A stretch of DNA of 64,000 nucleotides from Paramicrobacterium chengjingii (lineage in GTDB: Bacteria > Actinomycetota > Actinomycetes > Actinomycetales > Microbacteriaceae). Below, piece after piece: positions 1-8,232 of the stretch. Made by a program: the position numbers and the translations under genes. Location of the stretch: contig NZ_CP061169.1 in NCBI RefSeq assembly GCF_011751765.2, forward strand, positions 434,001 to 498,000, written 5' to 3'. The number at the start of each line of letters is the position of its first letter. Within the stretch, counting starts at the first letter, position 1. The notes under the pieces were generated by a model. That model searched no databases. It was not told the DNA's origin and worked only from the letters and a program-made list of their open reading frames with translations.

Positions 1-120
1 AGCTGCGGCAGCAGTGTGCTGTGGGCGCGCGAGTCCGGTCGCGGCGAAGAGGATGCCGCCGCCGGCTCCCTGGAGAAATTTCCTCCGATTGGTTCTGAAG
101 CGCATAATGCCATTGCCCAT
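1..120 (-). CDS. Tat-exported protein, N-terminal fragment (gene runs off the left edge)
   Basis: Forty codons are open from an ATG at 120 down to base 1 with no stop. The start is supported by GGAG at 126-129, five bases upstream. The peptide has a twin-arginine signal: residues 10-16 read T-N-R-R-K-F-L, followed by a glycine-rich hydrophobic stretch (about residues 17-30) and A-R-P-Q ahead of an alanine run that could hold the cleavage site. An internal ATG at 105-103 is an alternative start that still keeps the RR motif. The product is therefore probably folded in the cytoplasm, often with a cofactor, and exported by TatABC. The mature domain lies outside the window, so no function is assigned. 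Confidence 0.75.
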   Translation of the reverse strand, partial: MGNGIMRFRTNRRKFLQGAGGGILFAATGLARPQHTAAAA

Positions 121-229
121 GTGAACTCCGTTGTTCGAGTGTTGTGTAGGACACCAAGATTCGGGTGTCACTCTGTGCCAACTTCTGATTGCGTGTGGAT
201 GCCGCATCAAAATTGAAAGGTTTCAGAGA

Positions 230-258
230 ACTTTGTCAGAAGCCGGGCGGGCTGTCAA
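230..258 (-). promoter_or_regulatory. Candidate sigma-70-type promoter for the Tat protein gene
   Basis: Read on the minus strand, a perfect TTGACA lies at 258-253, then a 17-base spacer and CAAAGT at 235-230. It would start transcription near 223, about 100 bases before the ATG at 120. The -35 is perfect but the -10 is weak, so this is only a candidate. Confidence 0.35.
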
Positions 259-379
259 GCACCTCACGTGGTTTCGCTGCATGACCGCGCCCGCAGGTTG
301 TCGTTCTGGCAGCAGCGCTGTGTAGCGTGCTTCTATGTGGTCTGAGTCGATGGTCGGGCCGCACGCAACAACGTCAGGG

Positions 380-1318
380 TCACGTTTTTGATGACATTGC
401 GGACAACGGGGTCGCTAGCCAATCGGCGATTCGTTCTATGCTTCTCTGGGCATGGGGGCTGTGCGGTCGATCAAGATGGCCGTGCAGCGTCTCCGGCTCA
501 AGGGCGAGGTGCACGTGTACACCAGCATCCCTGGCTTGCCTGGCGAATTCCTCACCCGACAGGCGATGCTCGTCGTACTCAGAATTGAGAATGAAGATGG
601 GTGCCATCCCATGAAGCTGCGCATTGCCGGCAAAGGCATACGGGTCACCACGCGGTTGCTCGGGGCCAAGGTAGTTGGCAACGATCTGATTGACAAGGCT
701 TTGGGGAAAACGCGCCTCGGAGGGAGCCAGGGTGAGAGTCTTCTGCAACTCGGCAGACGCTTCTGGGAGCACCTCGTGCACGAGCGGATAGACAAGCACG
801 GCCGATGTGGGACGAGGGCCCTGGCCGTCGCGAAGTCTGACGGCAACCCCTGCCGCCAGGTTTGCGCCCGCACTTGCTCCGCCGATGTGCATGAGCTTCG
901 AATCGATTCCGAGCTCGTCGATTGCCCAATTCCATGCGTCGAGAAGGTCGATTGACGGCACAGGGAAATGTGCACCGAACAGCGCCTTGGTGTACTCGAC
1001 AGACAACACGGTGTACCCGCGCGCTGCGAGAGCGAGGGCCACCCAGTTGCTCTCGGGCATATCGAGGTTTCCGCCGACGAAGCTGCCGCCGTGCGCCCAT
1101 ACGAGAGCACCGCGCGGGGTGCTCGCCGGCGTATAGAGGCGAGCGGGTAGTTCGCCGCTCTGTGCGGGAATGAGCCGAGGCGTCACCGTCACCTGATTGA
1201 GCTCCGGATACCGTTCGATGAGCGATGCTGTGCCGACATCGGTACGCGGGTCAGGGTCAGATGTACCACTTTCCAAGCTGCGGATAGTTTCGGCGAATGA
1301 ATCAGCGGCGTCGTCCAT
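380..1318 (-). CDS. Alpha/beta hydrolase, HSL-type esterase/lipase
   Basis: The 312-residue protein fits the hormone-sensitive-lipase-like esterase family, which hydrolyses short acyl esters. The oxyanion-hole motif H-G-G is at residues 76-78. The nucleophile elbow G-A-S-A-G puts the serine at about 149; a likely acid is Asp249 (N-S-E-Y-D-E) and the likely histidine is His279 (T-L-H-G-H). There is no signal peptide, so it is probably cytoplasmic. The ATG at 1318 has AAGGA just upstream. It lies in the same direction as, and 170 bases downstream of, the C-S lyase gene, but a stem-loop in the gap argues for separate transcription. The natural substrate cannot be read from the sequence. Confidence 0.85.
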   Translation of the reverse strand: MDDAADSFAETIRSLESGTSDPDPRTDVGTASLIERYPELNQVTVTPRLIPAQSGELPARLYTPASTPRGALVWAHGGSFVGGNLDMPESNWVALALAARGYTVLSVEYTKALFGAHFPVPSIDLLDAWNWAIDELGIDSKLMHIGGASAGANLAAGVAVRLRDGQGPRPTSAVLVYPLVHEVLPEASAELQKTLTLAPSEARFPQSLVNQIVANYLGPEQPRGDPYAFAGNAQLHGMAPIFILNSEYDEHRLSGEEFARQARDAGVHVHLALEPETLHGHLDRPHSPHAQRSIERIADWLATPLSAMSSKT

Positions 1319-1362
1319 GCCATTCCTTGAATCGTTTCAGAAAAGTATCGTCTGAGCCTACG

Positions 1363-1394
1363 GTGCACCGTGTCAGTCGTCAACGACGGTGCAC
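1363..1394. terminator. Stem-loop between lyase and esterase genes (terminator or operator)
   Basis: GTGCACCGT at 1363-1371 and ACGGTGCAC at 1386-1394 form a 9-bp stem with a 14-base loop. It lies about 95 bases past the stop of the minus-strand C-S lyase gene and has no clear T tract. It could end that transcript. It contains GTGCAC, the same hexamer duplicated at 3678-3695, so it may instead be a regulator site. Confidence 0.35.
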
Positions 1395-1488
1395 GAGGAT
1401 CGATCGCGTGTCGCTCACGGCTCCAGAACGGTCAATGTGCGGGTGGGGTGAGTGAGAGTTGTCGGGTGAGACGACCTGACCTGAGATC

Positions 1489-2667
1489 TCAGACGCGGGC
1501 GTGCTCACGAACGGCCAGCGCCATGCGATTGATGGCCTGCTCGAGAATCGGCCGTGGTGTGGCGAAGATGAGCCGGGCGAATCCGGTGCCGTTAGAGCCA
1601 CACGAGGCGCCATCCGTGAGCGCGACCCCTGCCTTCTCTCGAAAGAATGCGGCAGGGCTGCCCTCGATCCCGAGCGCACGGCAGTCGAGCCAGGCGACGA
1701 ATGTTCCTTCCGGCGGCGTGTATGAGATTTCGGGGATTTTCTCCTCGAGAAGCTCGGCAAGGACGATGCGATTGCGAGCGTTGTAGGCGATCACCGAGTC
1801 CAGCCAGGAGCGCCCCGTTGCATAGGCAGCCGTATTCGCGATCACGCCGAGGGTGCTTGCCCCGTGACCTGCTTGATGCGCGATGCGCTCCCAGACGAGT
1901 GCATCAGCGTCATTGCTCGTGATGAACTGCGCACACTTCATTCCGGCGAGGTTCCACGCCTTCGCTGCCGACGTGCCGGTGACGGTATGCGATGCCGCAT
2001 CGCTCGACACCGATGCGTAGGGAACATGCTGAAACTCGTCGTACACCATGGGAGCATGCACCTCGTCGGCGAACACGCGCCCTCCATTGCGGGCAACGAC
2101 CTCGCTGATGGAGACCAGTTCTTCACGAGTGAACACACGACCGACCGGATTGAACGGGTTGCAGAGCAGCAGCAGGTGCGCTCCAGCTTGGAATGCCCGA
2201 TCGAGTGCTTCCAGGTCCATCTCCTGGCGACCATTTTTCACGGCGAGAGGCACCTCGATGATGTCTCGTCCGAGAGCTTGCGAAACCGAGATGAAGTTCA
2301 TGTACGTCGGTGTCGGGATGATGATGGGCGATCCCGGTCGCGAATAATTCTCGATCGCGATCTCAACCGTCTTCAGAACATCGGCGACGGGATGCACCTG
2401 CGACGCGTCGATCTCCCAGCCGTAGTTGGTTCCGTACCACGACGCTGTTGCCTGGGACATGCGATTTGCGACAGGTCCAGGAAGATATCCCAACATTCCG
2501 CGGTCCGTTGCTGCATGGATCGCCTGCTTCACCGTTGGTGCCGTTCCGAAGTCCATCTCGGCGACGAACGCACCAATCGAGTCAGGAAACGCCGACCACT
2601 TGGCGCCGCCTGTCTCGCGGAGGCACTCAATGCTGATCGCGTCGAACTCGCGTGTTCTGCTGGTCAT
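1489..2667 (-). CDS. MalY/PatB-family PLP-dependent C-S beta-lyase
   Basis: The 392-residue protein is a fold-type I pyridoxal-phosphate enzyme of the MalY/PatB group. Members cleave the C-S bond of cystathionine or other S-substituted cysteines to thiol, pyruvate and ammonia; some were annotated as aminotransferases. Visible signatures are the N-terminal G-A-K-W and V-A-E-M-D-F motifs (about 21-40), C-N-P-F-N-P-V-G-R (about 169-177), Asp201 in A-D-E-V-H, and the Schiff-base lysine about residue 236 in S-A-A-K-A-W-N. Its start overlaps the stop of the upstream regulator gene by 4 bases, so the two are co-transcribed. The divergent peptide-uptake operon suggests it acts on a cysteine conjugate released from an imported peptide; that link is inference. 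Confidence 0.88.
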   Translation of the reverse strand: MTSRTREFDAISIECLRETGGAKWSAFPDSIGAFVAEMDFGTAPTVKQAIHAATDRGMLGYLPGPVANRMSQATASWYGTNYGWEIDASQVHPVADVLKTVEIAIENYSRPGSPIIIPTPTYMNFISVSQALGRDIIEVPLAVKNGRQEMDLEALDRAFQAGAHLLLLCNPFNPVGRVFTREELVSISEVVARNGGRVFADEVHAPMVYDEFQHVPYASVSSDAASHTVTGTSAAKAWNLAGMKCAQFITSNDADALVWERIAHQAGHGASTLGVIANTAAYATGRSWLDSVIAYNARNRIVLAELLEEKIPEISYTPPEGTFVAWLDCRALGIEGSPAAFFREKAGVALTDGASCGSNGTGFARLIFATPRPILEQAINRMALAVREHARV

Positions 2668-3470
2668 TTCTCGTTCTTCTTCTTTCGTACGTCGTGTTCG
2701 CCTGTGGACTGGTCTCCGTCATCAGCAATTTCGTTGAGGTAGTTGTAGATCGTGAATCGGGTGACCGAGAGCTCATCCGCCACCATGTCGACGGCATCGC
2801 GGAGCAAAAACATCCCCCGTGACTTCAAGTCTCGAACGACCTCGATCTTGTGCCGCTTGTGCATGAGCTCAACGGGAACGCCAGCGGCACTGAGGGCAGT
2901 GTGGATCAGATGGGCAGCGAGCTCATCGACGTTATGGGCAAAAGTCTCGGTCTGGGGTTGCGATGCTGCAGCATCGGAGTCAGTGTGGAGCCCACGGAAG
3001 TTGTACGACGACCGATCGCCGTGCTCATGAATGCCGAGCATGGCATCGATCACCTGCTGGGCGGAGTTCCAGACCGTCAGATCAGAATTGATGCAGAGGG
3101 CGGCGACTGCTGTACCTGCCACATCGCGAATGACCATCGTTGAGGAGCGAATGCTTCGCCCGTCTGGGAGCGTCGTCTCGTAGCCGACCATGTTGTCGTC
3201 TGAGAAATTGGACACCTTCTCGAGCAGCAGATCCGTCGCGGGGTCGCCGACGCGCCTGCCTGTGACATCCCCGTAGATCGCAACGATGGAGTTTGGCAGA
3301 AGGCTCAGATCGTGAAGAACGACCTCGCTTGTGGTGGGAAGCGATCGGCCAATCGGCTCCACCATTCCGGCGAAGACGGCGATCAGACGCTCGCCGTCAA
3401 TGCTTCGTCGATTGTGCAACCCCTCAACGTGTTGTTGATTGCGGCCTTCGTTGATGTCTCCTGTGGGCAT
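2664..3470 (-). CDS. YheO-like transcriptional regulator (PAS_6 domain plus C-terminal HTH)
   Basis: The reading frame stays open to 3584, but I place the start at the ATG ending at 3470 (M-P-T-G-D), which has AGGA just upstream; this gives 268 residues. The N-terminal half resembles the PAS-like YheO domain: L-P-T-T-S-E-V-V-L-H-D, then D-G-R-S-I-R-S-S-T-M-V-I-R-D. The C-terminal end (S-R-G-M-F-L-L-R-D-A-V-D, then V-T-R-F-T-I-Y-N-Y-L-N) fits the HTH_22 domain. YheO-type regulators are known to control sulfur/cysteine and amino-acid utilisation genes in several bacteria. It is translationally coupled to the C-S lyase gene and divergent from the peptide transporter, so it probably controls both. 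Confidence 0.82.
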   Translation of the reverse strand: MPTGDINEGRNQQHVEGLHNRRSIDGERLIAVFAGMVEPIGRSLPTTSEVVLHDLSLLPNSIVAIYGDVTGRRVGDPATDLLLEKVSNFSDDNMVGYETTLPDGRSIRSSTMVIRDVAGTAVAALCINSDLTVWNSAQQVIDAMLGIHEHGDRSSYNFRGLHTDSDAAASQPQTETFAHNVDELAAHLIHTALSAAGVPVELMHKRHKIEVVRDLKSRGMFLLRDAVDMVADELSVTRFTIYNYLNEIADDGDQSTGEHDVRKKKNEK

Positions 3471-3608
3471 CGGTCCTGCTCTCGCTCGTCGTGTGATCCC
3501 TGCAGCTGCACGGCAGATCCTCGTCCCTTCGAGGGTACGTCGCCACACTCTTACTTTGGGGGCGTCAGTGAGAAAAGTCAACAAACCGTGCCATCATGCA
3601 ACGGTCTA

Positions 3609-3638
3609 TTGACTTTAGCGAGCGGTTCTGGGTACATT
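3609..3638 (+). promoter_or_regulatory. Candidate promoter of the peptide-uptake operon
   Basis: TTGACT at 3609-3614, an 18-base spacer and TACATT at 3633-3638 form a reasonable sigma-70-type promoter. It points at the binding-protein gene starting at 3716. The expected start site falls at or just before the palindrome at 3649-3665. Confidence 0.45.
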
Positions 3639-3648
3639 TTACACGTCT

Positions 3649-3665
3649 AGTTGAATGCTTCAACT
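3649..3665. promoter_or_regulatory. Palindromic operator candidate at the peptide-operon start site
   Basis: AGTTGAA and TTCAACT are perfect inverted 7-base arms around a 3-base centre. The site sits about 10 bases past the -10 box at 3633-3638, a position suited to repression of the ABC operon. The divergent YheO-like regulator is the obvious candidate binder; this is inference. Confidence 0.5.
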
Positions 3666-3677
3666 ATTTTTCCCGAC

Positions 3678-3695
3678 GTGCACAATGCAGTGCAC
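3678..3695. promoter_or_regulatory. Duplicated GTGCAC site upstream of the binding-protein gene
   Basis: GTGCAC is repeated at 3678-3683 and 3690-3695 with 6 bases between. GTGCAC is itself a palindrome, so the pair is both a direct and an inverted repeat, with 12-base pitch. It lies 20 bases before the ATG. The same hexamer occurs in the stem-loop at 1363-1394 beyond the lyase gene. Confidence 0.35.
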
Positions 3696-3715
3696 CTGAC
3701 ACTTACGAGGCGATC

Positions 3716-5272
3716 ATGACCAGAAGACCCGGCGCCGCGATCGCGGCACTCGGCGTTGCAGCAGCTCTTCTTTTAGGCGGCTGCACCGCAACAGCGTCCG
3801 GATCAACAAACGACAAGCCCGTGCGCGGAGGCGATCTTGTTTTCGCTCGGGCTACGGGCGTGACGTCGCTCGACACCACGACTGTTCACAACAACGTGTC
3901 GATCTTCACGGCTGAACAGCTCATGGAGACGCTGTTCACCGTCAGCGACGACGGCAAAGATATCGAGCCGTGGTTGGCCACGGGATACGAGATATCCGAC
4001 GACGAGCTCACCTACTCAGTCACTCTGCGCGACGATGTGGAGTTCTCGAATGGGCAGAAGATGACGGCAGAGGATGTGAAGTTCTCGATCGATCAAGACA
4101 CGAAGACGGCCGACACCGGATGGGGCTACATCAACGAGGCCATCAAAGAGGTGAGTGTTGTCGACGATCTCACAGTCGAGTTCGAGCTCAAATACGTGTC
4201 GACGCCGTTTCTCGCCGTACTCACGATGTTTAGCAATCAGATCGTCCCCAAGGATTACGCGGGCAAGAGTGCCGATGAGTTCTACGAGAACCCCATTGGA
4301 ACGGGCCCGTTCGTGCTCGACGAGTGGAAGAAAGGACAGTATTTCAAGGTCGTCAGGAATGAGAACTACTGGCAGACGGACAAACCCTATCTCGACAGCG
4401 TCCAGTGGAACGTCGTCGCGGACGTCAACACGCGCAAGCTTCAGTTGCAGGGCGGGCAGGTTCAGATTGACGTGCAGCCCGATTGGTCGAGCTTCGATTC
4501 CCTGAGCGAGACACCGGGCATCGTTACGAAGGCCTTCGAATCCACACTGCTCTCCGACATTGCCTTCAACCAAGAGCGCGAGCCGTTCAACGATGTGCAC
4601 GTTCGTCGAGCGATCGCGTACGCGATCGACAGAGAAGCCCTCGTCGATGCAGTTCTATTCGGGCACGGAACGCCGGCCAACTCGCTCATCGCACCGGGTA
4701 CACCGTATTACGACAAAAACGTCGAAGGCCCGTCGTTCGACCTCGAGAAGGCGAAGAAAGAACTGGCGAAGTCTGAGTATCCGGATGGCTTCTCGACGAC
4801 GCTTTTGATCTCATCGGGAAACACCGAGAAGTCCTCGACGGCTCAGATCATTCAGGCGGCACTGAAAAAGGTCGGAATCGATGTGGAAATCACGCCGCTC
4901 GGCCCGACGGCAGCGCATCAGGCGATGCTCTCGATGGACTACGACATGACCTTGAGTGGGTGGACGATGGATATTCCCGACCCCGACCAGTGGACGACAT
5001 TCGCTGTCGACCCGGCCGGCGGCTCGAACTCCGACAACACGGGGTACAACAATCCCGAGGTCATTGCCATCAATGACAAAGCAAAGCAGGAAAGCGATCC
5101 GAAGAAGCGCGCCGAGCTCTATTCGGAGCTTCAACAGATCACCGGCGACGACGCATTCCTCGCGTACCTGTACTACTCCCCGTACGGGTTCGCCCTCTCG
5201 GAAAAAGTGAAGGGGTTCCACGTCACACCGCTGGGCAACTACCACCTCGAAGATGTCTACCTCTCCGAGTGA
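3716..5272 (+). CDS. Di/oligopeptide ABC transporter substrate-binding lipoprotein (SBP family 5)
   Basis: The 518-residue extracytoplasmic binding protein belongs to the DppA/OppA/NikA family. The ATG at 3716 has GAGG upstream and begins M-T-R-R. A hydrophobic stretch then leads to lipobox L-G-G-C with the lipidated cysteine at residue 23; an open frame upstream to 3596 is not needed. Family-typical stretches include G-Y-E-I-S-D-D-E-L-T-Y-S-V-T-L-R-D-D-V, N-P-I-G-T-G-P-F and R-R-A-I-A-Y-A-I-D-R. It is followed by a hairpin and then the permease genes. The exact ligand is not visible; peptides are the best guess because the operon ends in an aminopeptidase. Confidence 0.9.
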   Translation: MTRRPGAAIAALGVAAALLLGGCTATASGSTNDKPVRGGDLVFARATGVTSLDTTTVHNNVSIFTAEQLMETLFTVSDDGKDIEPWLATGYEISDDELTYSVTLRDDVEFSNGQKMTAEDVKFSIDQDTKTADTGWGYINEAIKEVSVVDDLTVEFELKYVSTPFLAVLTMFSNQIVPKDYAGKSADEFYENPIGTGPFVLDEWKKGQYFKVVRNENYWQTDKPYLDSVQWNVVADVNTRKLQLQGGQVQIDVQPDWSSFDSLSETPGIVTKAFESTLLSDIAFNQEREPFNDVHVRRAIAYAIDREALVDAVLFGHGTPANSLIAPGTPYYDKNVEGPSFDLEKAKKELAKSEYPDGFSTTLLISSGNTEKSSTAQIIQAALKKVGIDVEITPLGPTAAHQAMLSMDYDMTLSGWTMDIPDPDQWTTFAVDPAGGSNSDNTGYNNPEVIAINDKAKQESDPKKRAELYSELQQITGDDAFLAYLYYSPYGFALSEKVKGFHVTPLGNYHLEDVYLSE

Positions 5273-5298
5273 CCGGAATCTCTGACCACTGACGTAGT

Positions 5299-5330
5299 GG
5301 CCGGAGCGACGCGCTCGTCTCGCTCCGGCC
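5299..5330 (+). other. Intra-operon hairpin between binding-protein and permease genes
   Basis: GGCCGGAGCGA (5299-5309) pairs perfectly with TCGCTCCGGCC (5320-5330) around a 10-base loop. It has no T tract and sits 27 bases after the stop of the binding-protein gene. Such hairpins commonly protect the upstream mRNA or attenuate read-through, giving more binding protein than membrane subunits. Confidence 0.6.
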
Positions 5331-5345
5331 GCTCAGGAGGCACTG

Positions 5346-6305
5346 ATGCTTCAACGACTGATGTTCATCCCTTCGCGGCTGCTCCAGGCGATCCCCGTCG
5401 TCTTCGGCGTGACTCTCATCGTCTTCTTCATGGCGCATCTGCTGCCAGGCGATCCGGCACAGGCGATCCTCGGCGATAAAGCGACCCCGGAAGGTGTTGC
5501 TGCTCTGCGCACGCAACTCGGGCTCGATAAGCCGATCTGGGCGCAGTACCTGCTGTTCCTCGCACATATCGGGCAAGGTGATCTTGGCACGAGCTTCACC
5601 TACCAGCGTCCAGTGACAGAAATCGTGCTGCAGGCAATTCCCGTCACAATGTCGCTTGTCGTCTTCGCCCTAATTCTCACCTTGGCTATCAGCATCCCGC
5701 TTGCTGCGATCGCTGCGACGGCACCGGACAAACCGCGGGACCTCGCGGTGCGAACGTTCACGCTCATTGGGCAGGGTATGCCTCAGTTCTGGGTCGGAAT
5801 CATGCTCATTCTGCTGGTCGCTGTGCGATGGCGTCTTTTCCCCGTGGGTGGATTCGGAACAACGTTTCTCGACCACATCTACTACCTGTTCCTGCCGGCG
5901 CTCACCCTCGCGATCTCACTCTCGCCGACGGCAATCAGGAGCTTGCGCACGTCGACGATCACGGTGCTGGGATCCGATTACGTGGCCACGGCCCGTTCGA
6001 AAGGCGCTGCCGGAGTCCCGCTCTTCCGCCAGCATGTTCTGCGCAACGCCGCGATGCCAACGGTCTCCGTCATTGGCGTGCACCTGGGATATCTCGTCGG
6101 CGGCTCGATTGTGATCGAGAAGGTCTTCGCAATTCCCGGTCTCGGCTCGCTGATGCTCGATGCTATCTACGCTCGCGATTTTCCGACGATCCAGGCGGTC
6201 ACTCTCTTCGTCGGCATCTTCGTGACGCTCGTCGGAATCTTCACAGACGTTGTCTACACACTCATGGACCCGAGGGTGAACCTCGGCGCGAAGGGACGAG
6301 CATGA
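5346..6305 (+). CDS. Peptide ABC transporter permease, DppB type
   Basis: The 319-residue inner-membrane protein has about six hydrophobic segments, beginning with a membrane helix at about residues 10-30. The DppB-type N-terminal motif D-P-A-Q-A-I-L-G-D-K-A-T precedes the large periplasmic loop. The EAA loop that contacts the ATPase is about residues 208-232 (Y-V-A-T-A-R-S-K-G). The ATG has AGGAGG eight bases upstream. It overlaps the next permease by 4 bases (ATGA) and forms the heterodimeric channel with it. Confidence 0.92.
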   Translation: MLQRLMFIPSRLLQAIPVVFGVTLIVFFMAHLLPGDPAQAILGDKATPEGVAALRTQLGLDKPIWAQYLLFLAHIGQGDLGTSFTYQRPVTEIVLQAIPVTMSLVVFALILTLAISIPLAAIAATAPDKPRDLAVRTFTLIGQGMPQFWVGIMLILLVAVRWRLFPVGGFGTTFLDHIYYLFLPALTLAISLSPTAIRSLRTSTITVLGSDYVATARSKGAAGVPLFRQHVLRNAAMPTVSVIGVHLGYLVGGSIVIEKVFAIPGLGSLMLDAIYARDFPTIQAVTLFVGIFVTLVGIFTDVVYTLMDPRVNLGAKGRA

Positions 6306-7192
6306 GCACGCCGACCGGGATGCTCGCGGAGTTCCGCGCCCAGCGCAAAGCGTCAAAACCAGCATCCAGAACGCTCAAACCCTGGCACCAAAACACGCCT
6401 CTCGTGGCAGGTGTCGTCGTTGTCGGCGCACTCGTGCTCATAGCCGTTCTCGCACCAGTGATCGCACCGTACGACCCCATCGCCCAGAACCTTCAGGCGA
6501 CGTTGCAGGGTCCGAGCCCAGAACACTGGCTCGGCACAGACAAATTCGGCCGCGACGTTTTTTCTCGGTTGATTTGGGGTGCGCGTGTCGACCTGCGTGT
6601 CGGCTTCATCGCCGTCATCATTCCCTTTACCTTCGGCACGATTATCGGCGCGCTCGCCGGTTACTTCGGAGGCTGGTTCGACGTGATCGTGATGCGTATC
6701 GTCGATGTGTTCTTCGCATTTCCTTTCTTTGTGATGATCATCGCGCTCGTCTTCATCTTCGGCGCGGGAGAGTCCAGCATCTACCTGGCAATCGCGATCG
6801 TGTCGTGGGTGGCTTACGCGAAGATCGTGCGGGGCGAGGTGATTGTCGCTAAAGAGCAGGACTACGTCGTCGGAGCACGTCTCGGCGGTATGTCGAACGC
6901 GCGGATTCTGTTTCGCCACATCGGCCCCAACGTTCTGTCGCAGGCCATCATCTACGGCATGAGCGACATCGTTATGGACATTATGGCGATCGTTGCTCTC
7001 GGCTACCTTGGCTTGGGCATCGCTCCACCCGTTGCCGAGTGGGGGAGCATGATTCTCGAGGGTCAGGAATTCATCACAACCCATTGGATGCAGGCAACGG
7101 TCCCCGGTCTGATCGTCGTGGTGACGAGTCTCGGGGTGTCGTGGCTGGGCGACGGCTTGTCCGACCTCCTCAATCCAGATCGGAGAAAGTGA
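6302..7192 (+). CDS. Peptide ABC transporter permease, DppC type
   Basis: The 296-residue second channel subunit starts at the ATG overlapping the previous stop (6302-6305). A longer open frame back to 5828 is only read-through inside the first permease gene. The DppC hallmark L-G-T-D-K-F-G-R-D-V-F-S-R-L lies before the second membrane helix, and the ATPase-contact loop reads D-Y-V-V-G-A-R-L-G-G. The C-terminus L-G-D-G-L-S-D-L-L-N-P is also typical. It is followed closely by the ATPase gene. Confidence 0.92.
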   Translation: MSTPTGMLAEFRAQRKASKPASRTLKPWHQNTPLVAGVVVVGALVLIAVLAPVIAPYDPIAQNLQATLQGPSPEHWLGTDKFGRDVFSRLIWGARVDLRVGFIAVIIPFTFGTIIGALAGYFGGWFDVIVMRIVDVFFAFPFFVMIIALVFIFGAGESSIYLAIAIVSWVAYAKIVRGEVIVAKEQDYVVGARLGGMSNARILFRHIGPNVLSQAIIYGMSDIVMDIMAIVALGYLGLGIAPPVAEWGSMILEGQEFITTHWMQATVPGLIVVVTSLGVSWLGDGLSDLLNPDRRK

Positions 7193-7194
7193 TC

Positions 7195-8232
7195 ATGTCT
7201 CGAATGACTACACTGCAGCCGAGCACGATGCCCAGCGTGCCGTCAGACGACGAGCTGCTCGCCGTGACTGACGTCGCGCTGGGAGTTCGACGCGGCGCTG
7301 CCGAGACGCGAATCGTCGACCGTGTCTCATTCGACGTTGCTCCGACGCAGAGATTCGGTATCGTCGGCGAGTCCGGCTCGGGTAAGTCAATGACGCTTCG
7401 AGCGATCGCTGGTCTTCTGCCACGCGGCGTCGAGGTGCTCTCTGGCCAGATCTCGTATCGTGGTCGCGACCTTTCGGCTCTCGGCCCAGCCGAGCGTCGC
7501 GCCCTGATGGGTCCCGAGATCGCCATGATCTTTCAGGAGCCCATGACCGCATTGAACCCGGTGACGCGCGTCGGCGATCAGATCGCCGAAGGTCCTCGCA
7601 GACATCTGAAGCTGAACGGCAAAGAGGCACGCGAACTTGCCGTCGACATGATGGCGAAGACCGGCATTCCCGACCCAGCGCGACGGGCCCAGGCATACCC
7701 GCACGAGCTGTCAGGAGGGCTGCGGCAGCGCGTCATGATCGCCATGGCGCTCTCGTGCCGGCCCAAGCTTCTGCTATGCGACGAGCCAACGACTGCCCTC
7801 GATGTCACAGTGCAGCACCAAGTGCTGCGGCAGCTCGAAGCGCTGTGCGACGATTTCGGTGCCGCGCTTGTCTTCGTCACCCACGATCTCGCCGTCGTCA
7901 ATCAGACGTGCAGCGACCTTGCCGTGATGTACGCCGGGCGTATCGTTGAATCTGGAGGAGTCAAGGACGTCTTCCGCGATCCGCGGCACCCCTATACCCG
8001 TGGTCTTCTCGATTCGGCTCCCGACTTTGACAGGCCCGATCGTGAGCTCGTCGCTATTCCCGGGTTTCCCGTGAACCTTGCAGACAGGCCGAAGGGATGC
8101 TCCTTCGCACCGCGCTGCTCGTTCGCGCAGAAGGCGTGTCTCGGCAGTTCGCCCGGACTGGCGGATGTCGCTCCGGGGCGCAAGGCAGCGTGCTTTCGTA
8201 CAGACGAGCTCGTTCAGGAGGCATCGGCATGA
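7195..8232 (+). CDS. Peptide ABC transporter ATP-binding protein, DppD type
   Basis: The 345-residue ATPase starts at the ATG at 7195 behind GGAGA. Walker A is at about 58-65 (G-E-S-G-S-G-K-S), the ABC signature reads L-S-G-G-L-R-Q-R, and Walker B is L-L-L-C-D-E-P-T-T-A-L-D. The C-terminal oligopeptide/dipeptide transporter region is present, with its cysteine pattern (G-C-S-F-A-P-R-C, K-A-C and A-A-C). The signature has L where Q is common (L-S-G-G-L), a tolerated change. It is one half of the DppD/DppF pair driving import. Confidence 0.92.
   Translation: MSRMTTLQPSTMPSVPSDDELLAVTDVALGVRRGAAETRIVDRVSFDVAPTQRFGIVGESGSGKSMTLRAIAGLLPRGVEVLSGQISYRGRDLSALGPAERRALMGPEIAMIFQEPMTALNPVTRVGDQIAEGPRRHLKLNGKEARELAVDMMAKTGIPDPARRAQAYPHELSGGLRQRVMIAMALSCRPKLLLCDEPTTALDVTVQHQVLRQLEALCDDFGAALVFVTHDLAVVNQTCSDLAVMYAGRIVESGGVKDVFRDPRHPYTRGLLDSAPDFDRPDRELVAIPGFPVNLADRPKGCSFAPRCSFAQKACLGSSPGLADVAPGRKAACFRTDELVQEASA

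Noticed and set aside
1363-1394. Attenuator or riboswitch before the esterase gene.
   Set aside because: The element is only a 9-bp stem with a 14-base loop; there is no conserved aptamer sequence, and terminator or operator is the simpler reading.
4016-4600. Long open frames antisense to real genes (also at 6353-7084, 49792-51243 and 27688-28806).
   Set aside because: They are shadows produced by high GC codon bias; they lack ribosome sites and family motifs and the opposite strand holds clear genes.
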